The translations under genes and the position numbers were made by a program. From NCBI GenBank assembly GCA_017983515.1, contig JAGOBF010000005.1:1-64000 (forward strand): DNA of 64,000 bases, read 5' to 3'. A model generated the notes under the pieces. That model had not been told where the DNA came from. It saw nothing but the letters and a program-made list of their open reading frames with translations, and made no database searches. Shown piece after piece: positions 44,704 through 53,247 of the stretch. Position 1 is the stretch's first letter. Every line of letters starts with the position of its first letter. Source of the DNA: Promineifilum sp. GTDB lineage: Bacteria; Chloroflexota; Anaerolineae; Promineifilales; Promineifilaceae.

Positions 44704-46026
44704 TTAAATTCCCAAAAGCCACTTTTGGTTGTGAATCCGATCGGCGTTACGCCCCAGGAAAATACGAACGAGCGTGCGCGTGACGAATACGGCCGTGAAC
44801 ATGCTGATGAAAACACCGATCGCCAGGGTGACGGCAAACCCTTCCACTGAGCTGGCCCCAAAATTCCGTCCGAACGACCACAAGATGAAACAGATCACCA
44901 GAGTAGCGACATTGGAGTCACGGATGGAGTTCCAGGCACGAGAAAAACCGGTGTCGATGGCATCCTGCAGATGCGCGCCTTTGCGCATTTCTTCCTTGAT
45001 ACGCTCGAAAACGAGCACATTGGCGTCAACAGCCATGCCGGTGGACAACAGAAAGCCCGTGATGGCCGGCAAAGTCAATGTAACGCCCAAGCCCTTGAAA
45101 ATGGCAAAGCTGAGCAGGACATAGATGATCAACGCTGCGTCGGCCAGCACACCGGGCAAACGATAGTAGATCAGCATGAAAAGCAGCACCATGACCACAC
45201 CGATCGCGCCGGCGCGGATACTGGCGTCGATGGATTGTTCGCCCAGCGTCGCGCCGATCTGCCGGGTGCTCTCGATGCGCAAGGGAACAGGCAGACTGCC
45301 GAAGCGTAATTGTGTCGCCAGCTGCTGAGCTTCCTCCAGCGTGAAGCTGCCGGTGATCGTACCCTGATCTTCGATTACGGCATTGATCGTTGGGCTGGAA
45401 ATCACTTCCTTGTCGAGCACGATCGTCAGGTGCTTGCCCTGATTAGCGCGCGTGTGCTCCGCAAAAACCGCCGCGCCTTCCTCGGTCAGCGCGAAGTCGA
45501 CGAAGTATTGGCCGAGCTGATCGCCATTGACTCCCGCCTCGCGCAGGCCGGCGCCCGTCAGGACGGTGGGGAAAGTCGGCGGTACCTGGCCATTCGCGCC
45601 CTCAAGTTCGCAGCGCGACGGCCCCTCGTTGAGCGATGTGCGAATACACATACCCGGCGGCAACGCGGAATCACCGGTATCGACGAACTCTAGTAACGCG
45701 GTCTCCTGAATCAGCGAGATCGCTTCCTGAGTATCGGCGATGCCGGGCAATTCAACGAGGATGCGCCGATTACCTTCGACTTGGACCAGCGGCTCGGTCA
45801 CGCCGATCGCATTGACACGACGATCGACGATCTGGCGGGCCGTGTCCATCGCATCCGAGGTCACTTCCTGATCGGCCGGGACATCGGCTTCCAGCAAGAC
45901 CTGCAAGCCGCCCTGCAAATCCAATCCCAGGCGGACGGGCAAATTGGGATTGACGATCACCCACACGGCACCGGCTACGATGAGCAATACTATAATCAGC
46001 CAGGCAATATCACTTCGTCTTTTCAT
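44704..46026 (-). CDS. secD: Protein translocase subunit SecD
   Basis: 440 residues. N-terminal membrane segment, then LGLDLQGGLQVLLEA (the LDLxGG motif), a periplasmic-type P1 domain to about 245, then five more membrane segments with TGFLLSTGMAVDANVLVFERIKEE, trimmed to the STGMAVDANVLVFERI core. It partners SecF. It starts at ATG 46026 with AAGGGG upstream and has a clear promoter at 46077-46104. Confidence 0.95.
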   Translation of the reverse strand: MKRRSDIAWLIIVLLIVAGAVWVIVNPNLPVRLGLDLQGGLQVLLEADVPADQEVTSDAMDTARQIVDRRVNAIGVTEPLVQVEGNRRILVELPGIADTQEAISLIQETALLEFVDTGDSALPPGMCIRTSLNEGPSRCELEGANGQVPPTFPTVLTGAGLREAGVNGDQLGQYFVDFALTEEGAAVFAEHTRANQGKHLTIVLDKEVISSPTINAVIEDQGTITGSFTLEEAQQLATQLRFGSLPVPLRIESTRQIGATLGEQSIDASIRAGAIGVVMVLLFMLIYYRLPGVLADAALIIYVLLSFAIFKGLGVTLTLPAITGFLLSTGMAVDANVLVFERIKEEMRKGAHLQDAIDTGFSRAWNSIRDSNVATLVICFILWSFGRNFGASSVEGFAVTLAIGVFISMFTAVFVTRTLVRIFLGRNADRIHNQKWLLGI

Positions 46027-46076
46027 CAGTACCCCTTTCTCTCAGGGCAAATTACTGTCCCGGAGCAAACCTGTCC

Positions 46077-46104
46077 ATTATAGCAGTCTGTCAAGAGTGG
46101 GCAA
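46077..46104 (-). promoter_or_regulatory. Candidate promoter for secDF
   Basis: On the minus strand TTGCCC (46104-46099) and TATAAT (46082-46077) lie 16 bp apart. The -10 is perfect. The transcript would begin about 45-50 nt ahead of the secD start. The rest of the 46105-46275 gap shows nothing I can assign. Confidence 0.6.
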
Positions 46105-46275
46105 TGACCAAATTCTGTCGGCCGGTGATTTCAGTAATCGACCTCTCCAGGTAGCGCCGATTTCCCGACCGGCTCTGCGATCTTTACTAATACGTCAACT
46201 GCGATACCGCCCGATAAGAATCCGGCGCTACATTTCCAATCAATTGACAACCGAACGGCGCTGTTTTGTCGGCCG

Positions 46276-46854
46276 CTACCCTGTATGAACCTGACATCCC
46301 TCGATTGAGGAACAAAAATCCTGGCAGACGGAATAAGTGGACCCGGCGTAGATGACGTGAAAGGTGTGGCCTTCCCGCTCCAAAGTGAAGGCCGCCGTGC
46401 ACGGTTCGATCACCGGTTCGTCGCTTCCCTCCAGACCAAGCGTTGCCGGAGCGACGCAGCGAAACAAATTTTCGGGGTCGTTGACGCGGTCATCGTCGGC
46501 GATGGCGACCAGACCGGCCTCGAGCGGCCGATCCCGGTGACTGTATAGCCGAGCACGAACAGCGCCGACTTCCTGGTAACAATCGACGGCCTGATCGACG
46601 ACGCCTATCGTGACCGCCAGTTGGGGTTGGCCGCCCAGTAGCGCCGCGCCCTCACTCAACGCGCCGATGTAGGATGTTAATGTCTGCCCCTCGACCTGCC
46701 GGTAAGCCGGGAGGTCGGGTAACAACTGGGCCGCCGGGAGTTCGCTCAGATCGCGACGGATGTCGTCCAGAAAAAAGAGGGACAATGCCACGACGGCCAA
46801 TAGAAAAATAATCGCGCGAATGATGCGCCTGCGTCGACTGCCTTGATTGTTCAT
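46276..46854 (-). CDS. Membrane-anchored Cys-rich protein of unknown function
   Basis: 192 residues. A basic N-terminus (NNQGSRRRRIIR) and one membrane segment (AIIFLLAVVALSLFFLD) precede a soluble domain, probably outside the membrane. That domain has six cysteines (VDCYQ, FRCVA, EPCTA, and C-x3-C then C in the last 20 residues) that could form disulfides. I recognise no family. It is preceded by AGGTGAG and by a hairpin at 46865-46916, in the minus direction after the hydrolase gene. Confidence 0.65.
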   Translation of the reverse strand: MNNQGSRRRRIIRAIIFLLAVVALSLFFLDDIRRDLSELPAAQLLPDLPAYRQVEGQTLTSYIGALSEGAALLGGQPQLAVTIGVVDQAVDCYQEVGAVRARLYSHRDRPLEAGLVAIADDDRVNDPENLFRCVAPATLGLEGSDEPVIEPCTAAFTLEREGHTFHVIYAGSTYSVCQDFCSSIEGCQVHTG

Positions 46855-46864
46855 GACTCACCTG

Positions 46865-46916
46865 CCGGATAAATAAATGCTTGATCCAATCTCTATGGAA
46901 AGGACGATTTATCCGG
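46865..46916. repeat. 10-bp perfect inverted repeat with 32-nt loop
   Basis: CCGGATAAAT at 46865-46874 and ATTTATCCGG at 46907-46916 are exact inverse complements. The element lies between the two minus-strand genes, downstream of the hydrolase stop and ending about 10 bp ahead of the next start codon. It could be an attenuator or leader fold. No U-tract is present. Confidence 0.45.
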
Positions 46917-46929
46917 TGGGCTGGTTCCC

Positions 46930-48957
46930 CTAGAGAGGCGGCAGTAGTAATCCCTGCGAGGCAATGACGGCCAGCAAGCTCACGACGGCGATGGTCAGGA
47001 TAGTGTAGTAGACCTTTCCCGGCACGGAGCCTGTATCACGACGACGCCAATGTAATACGGCCGAGATCACGGTGACAATGCCGATGACCAACATCAGCAA
47101 GGGCAGCCACAGAACCGGTGCGGCCGAAGCCGGTAAAGCCAGTGCCGTCAGCAGCGTCTGGTCGACGACCAGAGTTCGAATGATGAAACTGAGCAACCCC
47201 ACAGCGAACATCAGAGCCAGGACGCCGAAGAGCAATACTGCCAGACGGCTGATGAGGCGGAATCGTCTGGCCTGGGGCGTCCGGACAGGCTGTCCGTCAC
47301 CAAACGACCGAACGATGTAGACACTGGGCCACACAAGAAGGGGCGACAAGATCAGCACCAGCAGCGCCCCGGCCACACCGAACAGCGCCAAGGTGCGCGT
47401 ATTCAGGCTATTGACATCGGCCAGGAGCGGGACGGTTATGGCATCAGGAGGGACGGCCGCCGGCGCTTCGAGCGCGGCCACGCAGGAGGAATCGGGCGAG
47501 ACCGTGGGGTTGTCGAGGAAGTCGCTGATGATGCCATTGACACAGGGGTTGAAAAAGGCCACCCCGTGGCTGGCAGTGGGGTCAACCAGCACCGTAGCGT
47601 TGCTCAGACCGGCGGCGGCGGCAGCAGCAAAAGCGGGTGGGGTTATCGGGTCAAATCGGCCTGATAACAGTAATGTCGGGATGTCGCTGACAACCGGGTC
47701 ATCAACCGCCGGCGGAAGCAACTCGACCTGCCAGCGGGCACAGGCGTCGACGTAGCTTTGGATATCATCACGCGCCGTCGCGCCGATCTCGGGCCGCAGC
47801 GATTCGAGCGGTATGGCCGCCACATCGATGTCGGCGTCTTCAGCACAAATGACGGAATAATACATCCCCTCGGAGATGAGTTGGTTGAAGACGAGCAACG
47901 GCCACATATTCTCAATGTAGCGCGTATCGCCCTTCTCCAAATCAGCCACCAGCTTCGGTAGCACGGCGCTCATACGCGGCACGTAGAGAAGCTGGAACAA
48001 AATGGAGCGCAGGGTTGTGCCGTCCATGTAGGCATCATACCGCTTGCCCGTTTCCGGGTCTGCGAGAACCAGCGTGACGGGACTCTCATCGTATTGGCGC
48101 ACAAGGGCGAAAAAACGCTCTTCCAGGTCGGGGTATTCTTCGCGGCAATCGGGATCCGCTTCGCAACTGGCAAAGGCCTCGCTCAGGACACGGTCTTCGC
48201 TGGCCGGTATCTCACTGATAAAATTGATGTCGGGGGGCACTACACTATCCAGAATGACGGCTCGCAATCCCTCAGGATGGTTGCGCATCAGATGCAGCCC
48301 TAAAAGCGTTCCATAGGATACGCCATAAAAATTATACGTCTCGTAGCCGAGCGCGCGGGCGATCAGGGGGATATCGGCCGCATTCTCCAGACTGTTGTAA
48401 GCCGACAAATCGATCCCGTCGGCTTGCAGGCGCGCATAACAGGCATCGAGAGCCTCGTTATACAATTGCTGCCCCACGTCCTCCGACGCCGCCAGCATGT
48501 CGGCCAAGATCGCCTCGGTTTCGGGGCAGCTCAAATCCGGCTCGGCATAGGGCGTGCCGCGTTGATTGAAAATGACGATGTCGCGATTGGCAGCAATTTC
48601 GGTGTTGGGAACCAGCAACGAGAACACTTCGAAGGCATCACCGCCCGGCCCGCCCTGAGCCAGCAGCAAGGGGTCGGGGCGAGCATCGGCCGTCGTCGCC
48701 CGCCGGACGGCGACCGGAATGCGGATCGTCGGGCCGTCAGGGTTTGAATGGCGTTCGGGGACGACAACGTAACCACACTCGAAGCCGAGGGCGGCGCCGT
48801 CAAGGGTCGTGAGCCCCAGATCGATCCCTTCGAACATGCACGCCGCGGGCATAAACGCCGGATCGGAATCTTGAGCGGCCGCGACACGCGCACCGAGAAA
48901 AAAAGCAAGCACTATCACTATCCACAGGGATTTCTTCAACAAAGTCAGATTGAACAT
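46930..48957 (-). CDS. Secreted alpha/beta hydrolase (TAP-like) with C-terminal membrane domain
   Basis: About 675 residues from ATG 48957 (MFNLTLLKKS); a start at 49029 adds 24 residues. A signal peptide ends near AAAQD. The proline-iminopeptidase/tripeptidyl-aminopeptidase-type fold shows LLAQGGPGGDAFEVF for the oxyanion site, NFYGVSYGTLLGLHL for the Ser nucleophile, LSGRFDPITPP for the Asp and ASHGVAFFNPC for the His. After a linker, the last 160 residues have four membrane segments (for example LALFGVAGALLVLILSPLL). The hydrolase would face outside, anchored at its C-terminus. The joining of a TAP-like hydrolase to this membrane domain is unusual. Confidence 0.8.
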   Translation of the reverse strand: MFNLTLLKKSLWIVIVLAFFLGARVAAAQDSDPAFMPAACMFEGIDLGLTTLDGAALGFECGYVVVPERHSNPDGPTIRIPVAVRRATTADARPDPLLLAQGGPGGDAFEVFSLLVPNTEIAANRDIVIFNQRGTPYAEPDLSCPETEAILADMLAASEDVGQQLYNEALDACYARLQADGIDLSAYNSLENAADIPLIARALGYETYNFYGVSYGTLLGLHLMRNHPEGLRAVILDSVVPPDINFISEIPASEDRVLSEAFASCEADPDCREEYPDLEERFFALVRQYDESPVTLVLADPETGKRYDAYMDGTTLRSILFQLLYVPRMSAVLPKLVADLEKGDTRYIENMWPLLVFNQLISEGMYYSVICAEDADIDVAAIPLESLRPEIGATARDDIQSYVDACARWQVELLPPAVDDPVVSDIPTLLLSGRFDPITPPAFAAAAAAGLSNATVLVDPTASHGVAFFNPCVNGIISDFLDNPTVSPDSSCVAALEAPAAVPPDAITVPLLADVNSLNTRTLALFGVAGALLVLILSPLLVWPSVYIVRSFGDGQPVRTPQARRFRLISRLAVLLFGVLALMFAVGLLSFIIRTLVVDQTLLTALALPASAAPVLWLPLLMLVIGIVTVISAVLHWRRRDTGSVPGKVYYTILTIAVVSLLAVIASQGLLLPPL

Positions 48958-49143
48958 GCGCAGGAAATTTCCAGATGAAAACAAATTAGTAGGCGACTGA
49001 TTTTCGACCAATTTGAAGGGTTTTAGCATAGCCGCTACGCTTGAGCAATGAGACCGGGGCCGAAACAGTGATCACATAGGGGATGTTCATGATCGCGCCT
49101 ATGGTACAATCGGAGACAGGAATCCCATTTTATCAGGATAGAT

Positions 49144-50334
49144 ATGCAATTCGACCTGGTGTTTGAAGGCGGCGGGGCCAAAGGAATGGTCTTTGTCGGA
49201 GCGCTCGAGGAGTTTGCGCGCCGCGGCCACACGTTTGGGCGGCTCCTGGGTACCTCGGCCGGGGCCATCACCGCTACCTATCTGGCGGCCGGATTCTCGG
49301 TGGGCGAGATGCTCGACGCGCTCAATGAGAAAGATGAGCGGGGCGTGTCGATCTTCATGCAATTTCTGGGGCGGCCGCGTCCTTTCACGCCCAGCGAAAT
49401 CGCCGGTAGCACCACGAGCCAGGTGCTCGAACGGCTAGACATACCCTTCATCCCCAACTTTCTGGAAAGCAGGATCGATCGCCAACTCCTTAATTTAATG
49501 TCCTACGAGGAATTGATCCATTTTTTCGCGTTCATCGAACGGGGGGGCTGGTATTCGGGCGAAGCTTTCATCATGTGGGCCCAAAGTAAGTTAGACCAGC
49601 CCACGCCCGACGGCCACCCGCGCCAATTAGGTCGCCTCACCTTTGCCGAGTTTTACGTCAAAACCGGCCGGGAGCTGTCCTTGATCGCCGCCGACACGAC
49701 CGCGCGCCGTTTGCTCGTGCTGAATCACCGTACTGCGCCCCGGCTGCCGGTCGTGTGGGCCATGCGCATGTCGATGAGCCTGCCGCTCGTTTGGGAGGAA
49801 GTCATCTGGCAGGAGGAATGGGGTAATTACCTGAATCGCGCCGTGGCTGGGCACCGGATCGTTGACGGCGGGCTGTTGTCGAACTTCCCGATGGAACTAT
49901 TTATTTCCGGCGATCCTCATGTCCAGGCGATCATGGGGCCTAAGATCAGTCAGGGAATTCTGGGACTATTGATCGACGAACGCTTGCCCGTGCCCGGCGC
50001 AGAGATCGAACCCAGGCCACCGGGCGGCTCAATGGCCGATCTGTCGCCCGTGAGACGCATCATCGACCTGGCGGAAACCGCGACGCAAGCTCACGACAAA
50101 ATGGTCATCGAGGCCTTCGAGCAGTTCGTGTGCCGCCTTCCGGCTGAGGGTTATGGGACTATCGAATTCAACATGACCGACGACCGGCGCGAAAAGTTGA
50201 TCGCCGCCGGAAATGCGGCCATGAGCCGCTATTTCCGCACCCGGGAAACCCAAGGCATGAAAGGGCCTGATATCCACGAAATGGAGCGTGCCCTGAACAG
50301 GGCCGATCGTATCGCCGGCAAATTATTGCAGTGA
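49144..50334 (+). CDS. Patatin-like phospholipase
   Basis: 396 residues; AGGA precedes ATG 49144. The oxyanion loop is GGGAKG (9-14), the nucleophile Ser38 in GTSAG, and the catalytic Asp in VDGGLLSNFP (near residue 240). Patatins are lipid acyl hydrolases. No signal peptide or membrane segment is seen, so it is cytosolic or peripheral. No cyclase or cGAS-like gene is adjacent. It faces the YfhO gene convergently with 19 bp between the stops. Confidence 0.85.
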   Translation: MQFDLVFEGGGAKGMVFVGALEEFARRGHTFGRLLGTSAGAITATYLAAGFSVGEMLDALNEKDERGVSIFMQFLGRPRPFTPSEIAGSTTSQVLERLDIPFIPNFLESRIDRQLLNLMSYEELIHFFAFIERGGWYSGEAFIMWAQSKLDQPTPDGHPRQLGRLTFAEFYVKTGRELSLIAADTTARRLLVLNHRTAPRLPVVWAMRMSMSLPLVWEEVIWQEEWGNYLNRAVAGHRIVDGGLLSNFPMELFISGDPHVQAIMGPKISQGILGLLIDERLPVPGAEIEPRPPGGSMADLSPVRRIIDLAETATQAHDKMVIEAFEQFVCRLPAEGYGTIEFNMTDDRREKLIAAGNAAMSRYFRTRETQGMKGPDIHEMERALNRADRIAGKLLQ

Positions 50335-50353
50335 CCCAACTCATGGCCTGCCG

Positions 50354-52678
50354 CTAGAGCTTCGCCGGTAGCCTGCGACGAGAGAGGATGAGGGCGGCCA
50401 CGACCCAGACGACGGCTAGTAGCGAAACCGTCGCTCCTAGAACGTAGAGACGGGGGCGAAACGTCCATACTACCATGTGTTCGCCCGTCGGGACACAGAC
50501 GGCACGCAGCGACGTGTAAGCGGTGAGCGCCTCGACCCGGTTCCCGTCAATCGTCGCCTCCCAACCTGGATAGGCATTTTCGGCCACAACGAGCAAGGCC
50601 GGCGAAAGGCTTTGGGTTCGAATTTCCCATTTTGTCGGGTCGTGGGTGATTATCTCGGCCGTGCCCGATTCGCCCGCGGTGGGCATCGGAGAGCAGGTCG
50701 GCGGCGCATCCACGATCGCTACGGCTGCCGGATCAAAATCGGGGGCGTGAATTCGGGTGATCGCTGCGGCTGCGTCGGGGATGACCTCCGCGCTGTAGAC
50801 CAGGCGAGCGATGGGCAGTGTCCGCGCCCGACTATAGACCCAGGCCGAACCCTGATGTCCCAGCAAGGTCAACGGCCGCTCGCCCTCCGTGAACTCATCG
50901 AGCGGCCCGCCGGCCAGCACGTGGGACACGCCCAATATGTCGTAGGCTGTCGAGCGCGGGTCGGGCACCGACGAGGCCAGGGCGATATGGGCGGCCGGCT
51001 CGAGCGAATCATAGCCGAAGACACTGGGCCAATCGACCTGCATGGCCCCATTCTGACTGAACAGGGGAACGCCCCAGGGCAATACCCGACCAGCAGGATC
51101 GTCGACCAGGGCACGGCCGTCCGTCCACACCGGGTCGGGGGCCGTCGACGCCGTCCTGACCATCTTGAAAGAAAACCACCACGTATCGGCCACGACGAGC
51201 AACACCAACGCGACGGACACCAGCATGAAACGCCTGGCGTGCTTCCGGGCCGCGCCCTCTCCGGCCGGCCCGCCGTCCTCCACCCCCTCGCCGGCGGTGA
51301 TATAAGTCCAAAGCAGCGTCGAACCCAGGCCCACGACGACGAGCGCCAACGAGTAGCCGCCGATCTGCTGCCATAGCCGGCCACTGGTGTCGGTCGGATG
51401 CACGGCCATGAAGACTGCGCCCGTAGCCGCCAGGCCCGCAAACAAGCCGATGCCCAGCACTGAAGTAGCGACGGGCCAGAACGGTCTCAACGCCCTCCGT
51501 CGTTCGGCCCCCGGCAGATCTCGCCAGACTGTCAACGAATGGGCCAGCAAGGCCGAAGCGGCGAACAGATAGAGAAACGCCGCGCGCGCCGGCGCGCGCA
51601 CCAGACGAAACGGCGGAAGAAAGCGATAGGCCAGTTCGTACAGTATGCTGTAGCGGCCGAGCGCTAACCATAGTCCTATGATGATCAGGATCAAATAAAA
51701 CCAGGTCAACCGCGTGGGCCGGCGTACGCCCAGGATGATACCCAGAACGGCCAGGAGCCCGGCGTAATAGGTTAGTTCCTCAAAAGTAGGGACGCTCCAG
51801 TAGCCGACTTGCAAAGGTTCGCCAAAAAACTCTGGTATCAGCAACGTGACCAGATGGGCGGGGGGCAAAGAGTAGTCAGTGGCGAACGCGAAATCGGCCT
51901 CGGCCACCCGGCCGGAAACGGCGGTAAATTGCAGGAATGGCACAAGTTGAACCGCCCCCAGGGCCAGGCTGACCAGCCCGGCCACGAACGCTGTGCGCAT
52001 GATCCGCAGGCGCTCGCCCGGCCGAACGATTAGCGAGTAGAGGACGAACGCTGCCCATATCAGGCCGACGTAGAGGAATGACGGCACATGGCCCGCCAGC
52101 AAGGAAAGCGCCAGCGGCACGCCGGCCAGCACGCTGGCATACCAGCACCGCCGATCGATGGCCCAAGCGAGGGCGGCCAGCATAAGCGGCGTCCAGATGA
52201 AAACGGCGTACACCGGCTGGTGGCCGGCCCACAGCCGGCCGGCCAGTAGACCGCCATAGGCAAAGCCGATGCCCGCCAGAACGGAGGGGAGCCGGCGGCC
52301 GCCCATGTACCGCGCGAACAGATACATGCCAAAACTCGCCAACCAGACGTGGAACCACGTATAAAGCGTGACACCCACGCGCACGGGCACGAGCAGATTG
52401 ATCCAGTTCACCGGATAAAAGGTGCTCTGTTGCGGCTGGGCCAGGAAAGGAAACCCGCCGAAAATATCAGGCTCCCACAACGGCAAGCTTCCGCCGCGCA
52501 AGGCATCGCGCACGGCTTGCCAGTAAATGTAATAGTTGCCGATCATATCGTGACCGGCCATCACCTGACCTTCGGGCGGAATGAGCACACCGGCAAAGAA
52601 AACCAGACCGAGCAGCAGAAACAGCAGGGCGACGGTCAAGGTAGGACGTCGATGATACCATTGGAGCAAAGCGTTCAT
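50354..52678 (-). CDS. YfhO-family multi-pass membrane protein
   Basis: 774 residues with about twelve membrane segments to residue 500, then a soluble extracytoplasmic portion and one C-terminal segment (VLGATVSLLAVVWVVAALIL). The first loop (PEGQVMAGHDMIGNYYIYW) and LPLWEPDIFGGFPFLAQPQ match the YfhO family, whose Bacillus member adds sugars to lipoteichoic acid. It overlaps the upstream GNAT gene by 1 bp. It probably acts as a GT-C-like transferase of lipid-linked sugars. Confidence 0.82.
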   Translation of the reverse strand: MNALLQWYHRRPTLTVALLFLLLGLVFFAGVLIPPEGQVMAGHDMIGNYYIYWQAVRDALRGGSLPLWEPDIFGGFPFLAQPQQSTFYPVNWINLLVPVRVGVTLYTWFHVWLASFGMYLFARYMGGRRLPSVLAGIGFAYGGLLAGRLWAGHQPVYAVFIWTPLMLAALAWAIDRRCWYASVLAGVPLALSLLAGHVPSFLYVGLIWAAFVLYSLIVRPGERLRIMRTAFVAGLVSLALGAVQLVPFLQFTAVSGRVAEADFAFATDYSLPPAHLVTLLIPEFFGEPLQVGYWSVPTFEELTYYAGLLAVLGIILGVRRPTRLTWFYLILIIIGLWLALGRYSILYELAYRFLPPFRLVRAPARAAFLYLFAASALLAHSLTVWRDLPGAERRRALRPFWPVATSVLGIGLFAGLAATGAVFMAVHPTDTSGRLWQQIGGYSLALVVVGLGSTLLWTYITAGEGVEDGGPAGEGAARKHARRFMLVSVALVLLVVADTWWFSFKMVRTASTAPDPVWTDGRALVDDPAGRVLPWGVPLFSQNGAMQVDWPSVFGYDSLEPAAHIALASSVPDPRSTAYDILGVSHVLAGGPLDEFTEGERPLTLLGHQGSAWVYSRARTLPIARLVYSAEVIPDAAAAITRIHAPDFDPAAVAIVDAPPTCSPMPTAGESGTAEIITHDPTKWEIRTQSLSPALLVVAENAYPGWEATIDGNRVEALTAYTSLRAVCVPTGEHMVVWTFRPRLYVLGATVSLLAVVWVVAALILSRRRLPAKL

Positions 52679-53247
52679 CAGAGTCTGCGCTTCATGAAAA
52701 CGGCCACGGTGCGGCCGGGCATCATGTCCTCGTTGGAATAGTATGAAATGTCCACGCCTTCCATCTGAAAGCCCACAGCGCGGTAGAAACGAACGGCGGG
52801 GACATTGGTGTTTTGTGTCTCGCAGATCAGGGCCCGCAGACCGGCCGGCGCGGCCAGGTCAGCCAGCCGCTGCATCAGACGGCGGCCGATGCTGTGCCCG
52901 CGATAGGTCTCGGCCACGTGAAACTCCCAAACCCACAGAGTCTGGTTCCACGCCTGAGGCTCGGCCAGGGCAATACCCACTAATAGCGCATCATCATAAG
53001 CGCCCAGGCAGTAGGTGTCGGGAACAAGCGTAGCATAACGGGCCAGATCCTCAGAGTCGTAGGAGTACTGGAACACGGCCGACTCGGGCAGCGTCTCCAG
53101 CGTCAGATCGAACGATACGCGCTCGCCGTCCTCCGAATGAGCCACGCGAAAGACCTCTTTAGTCCTGTATCCGGAGGCAATGGCCTGGAAGCGGTCGGCG
53201 TCGAAACTGGTCAGTGGGCGGATAGCGATCATAAGCTGATCCCTCAC
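52678..53247 (-). CDS. GNAT-family N-acetyltransferase
   Basis: 189 residues from GTG 53247, which overlaps the upstream GT39 stop by 4 bp. The acetyl-CoA binding motif VAETYRGHSIGRRLMQRLAD (R-G-x-x-x-G) and ICETQNTNVPAVRFYRAVGF are present. It transfers an acyl group to an amine; the substrate is unknown. Lying between two membrane glycan enzymes, it might modify an amino sugar, but such linkage is inference. Confidence 0.85.
   Translation of the reverse strand: MRDQLMIAIRPLTSFDADRFQAIASGYRTKEVFRVAHSEDGERVSFDLTLETLPESAVFQYSYDSEDLARYATLVPDTYCLGAYDDALLVGIALAEPQAWNQTLWVWEFHVAETYRGHSIGRRLMQRLADLAAPAGLRALICETQNTNVPAVRFYRAVGFQMEGVDISYYSNEDMMPGRTVAVFMKRRL

Noticed and set aside
49144..50334. Patatin as a CBASS-type defence effector
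   Set aside because: No nucleotidyltransferase, ubiquitin-like or HORMA gene is adjacent; neighbours are glycan and hydrolase genes.
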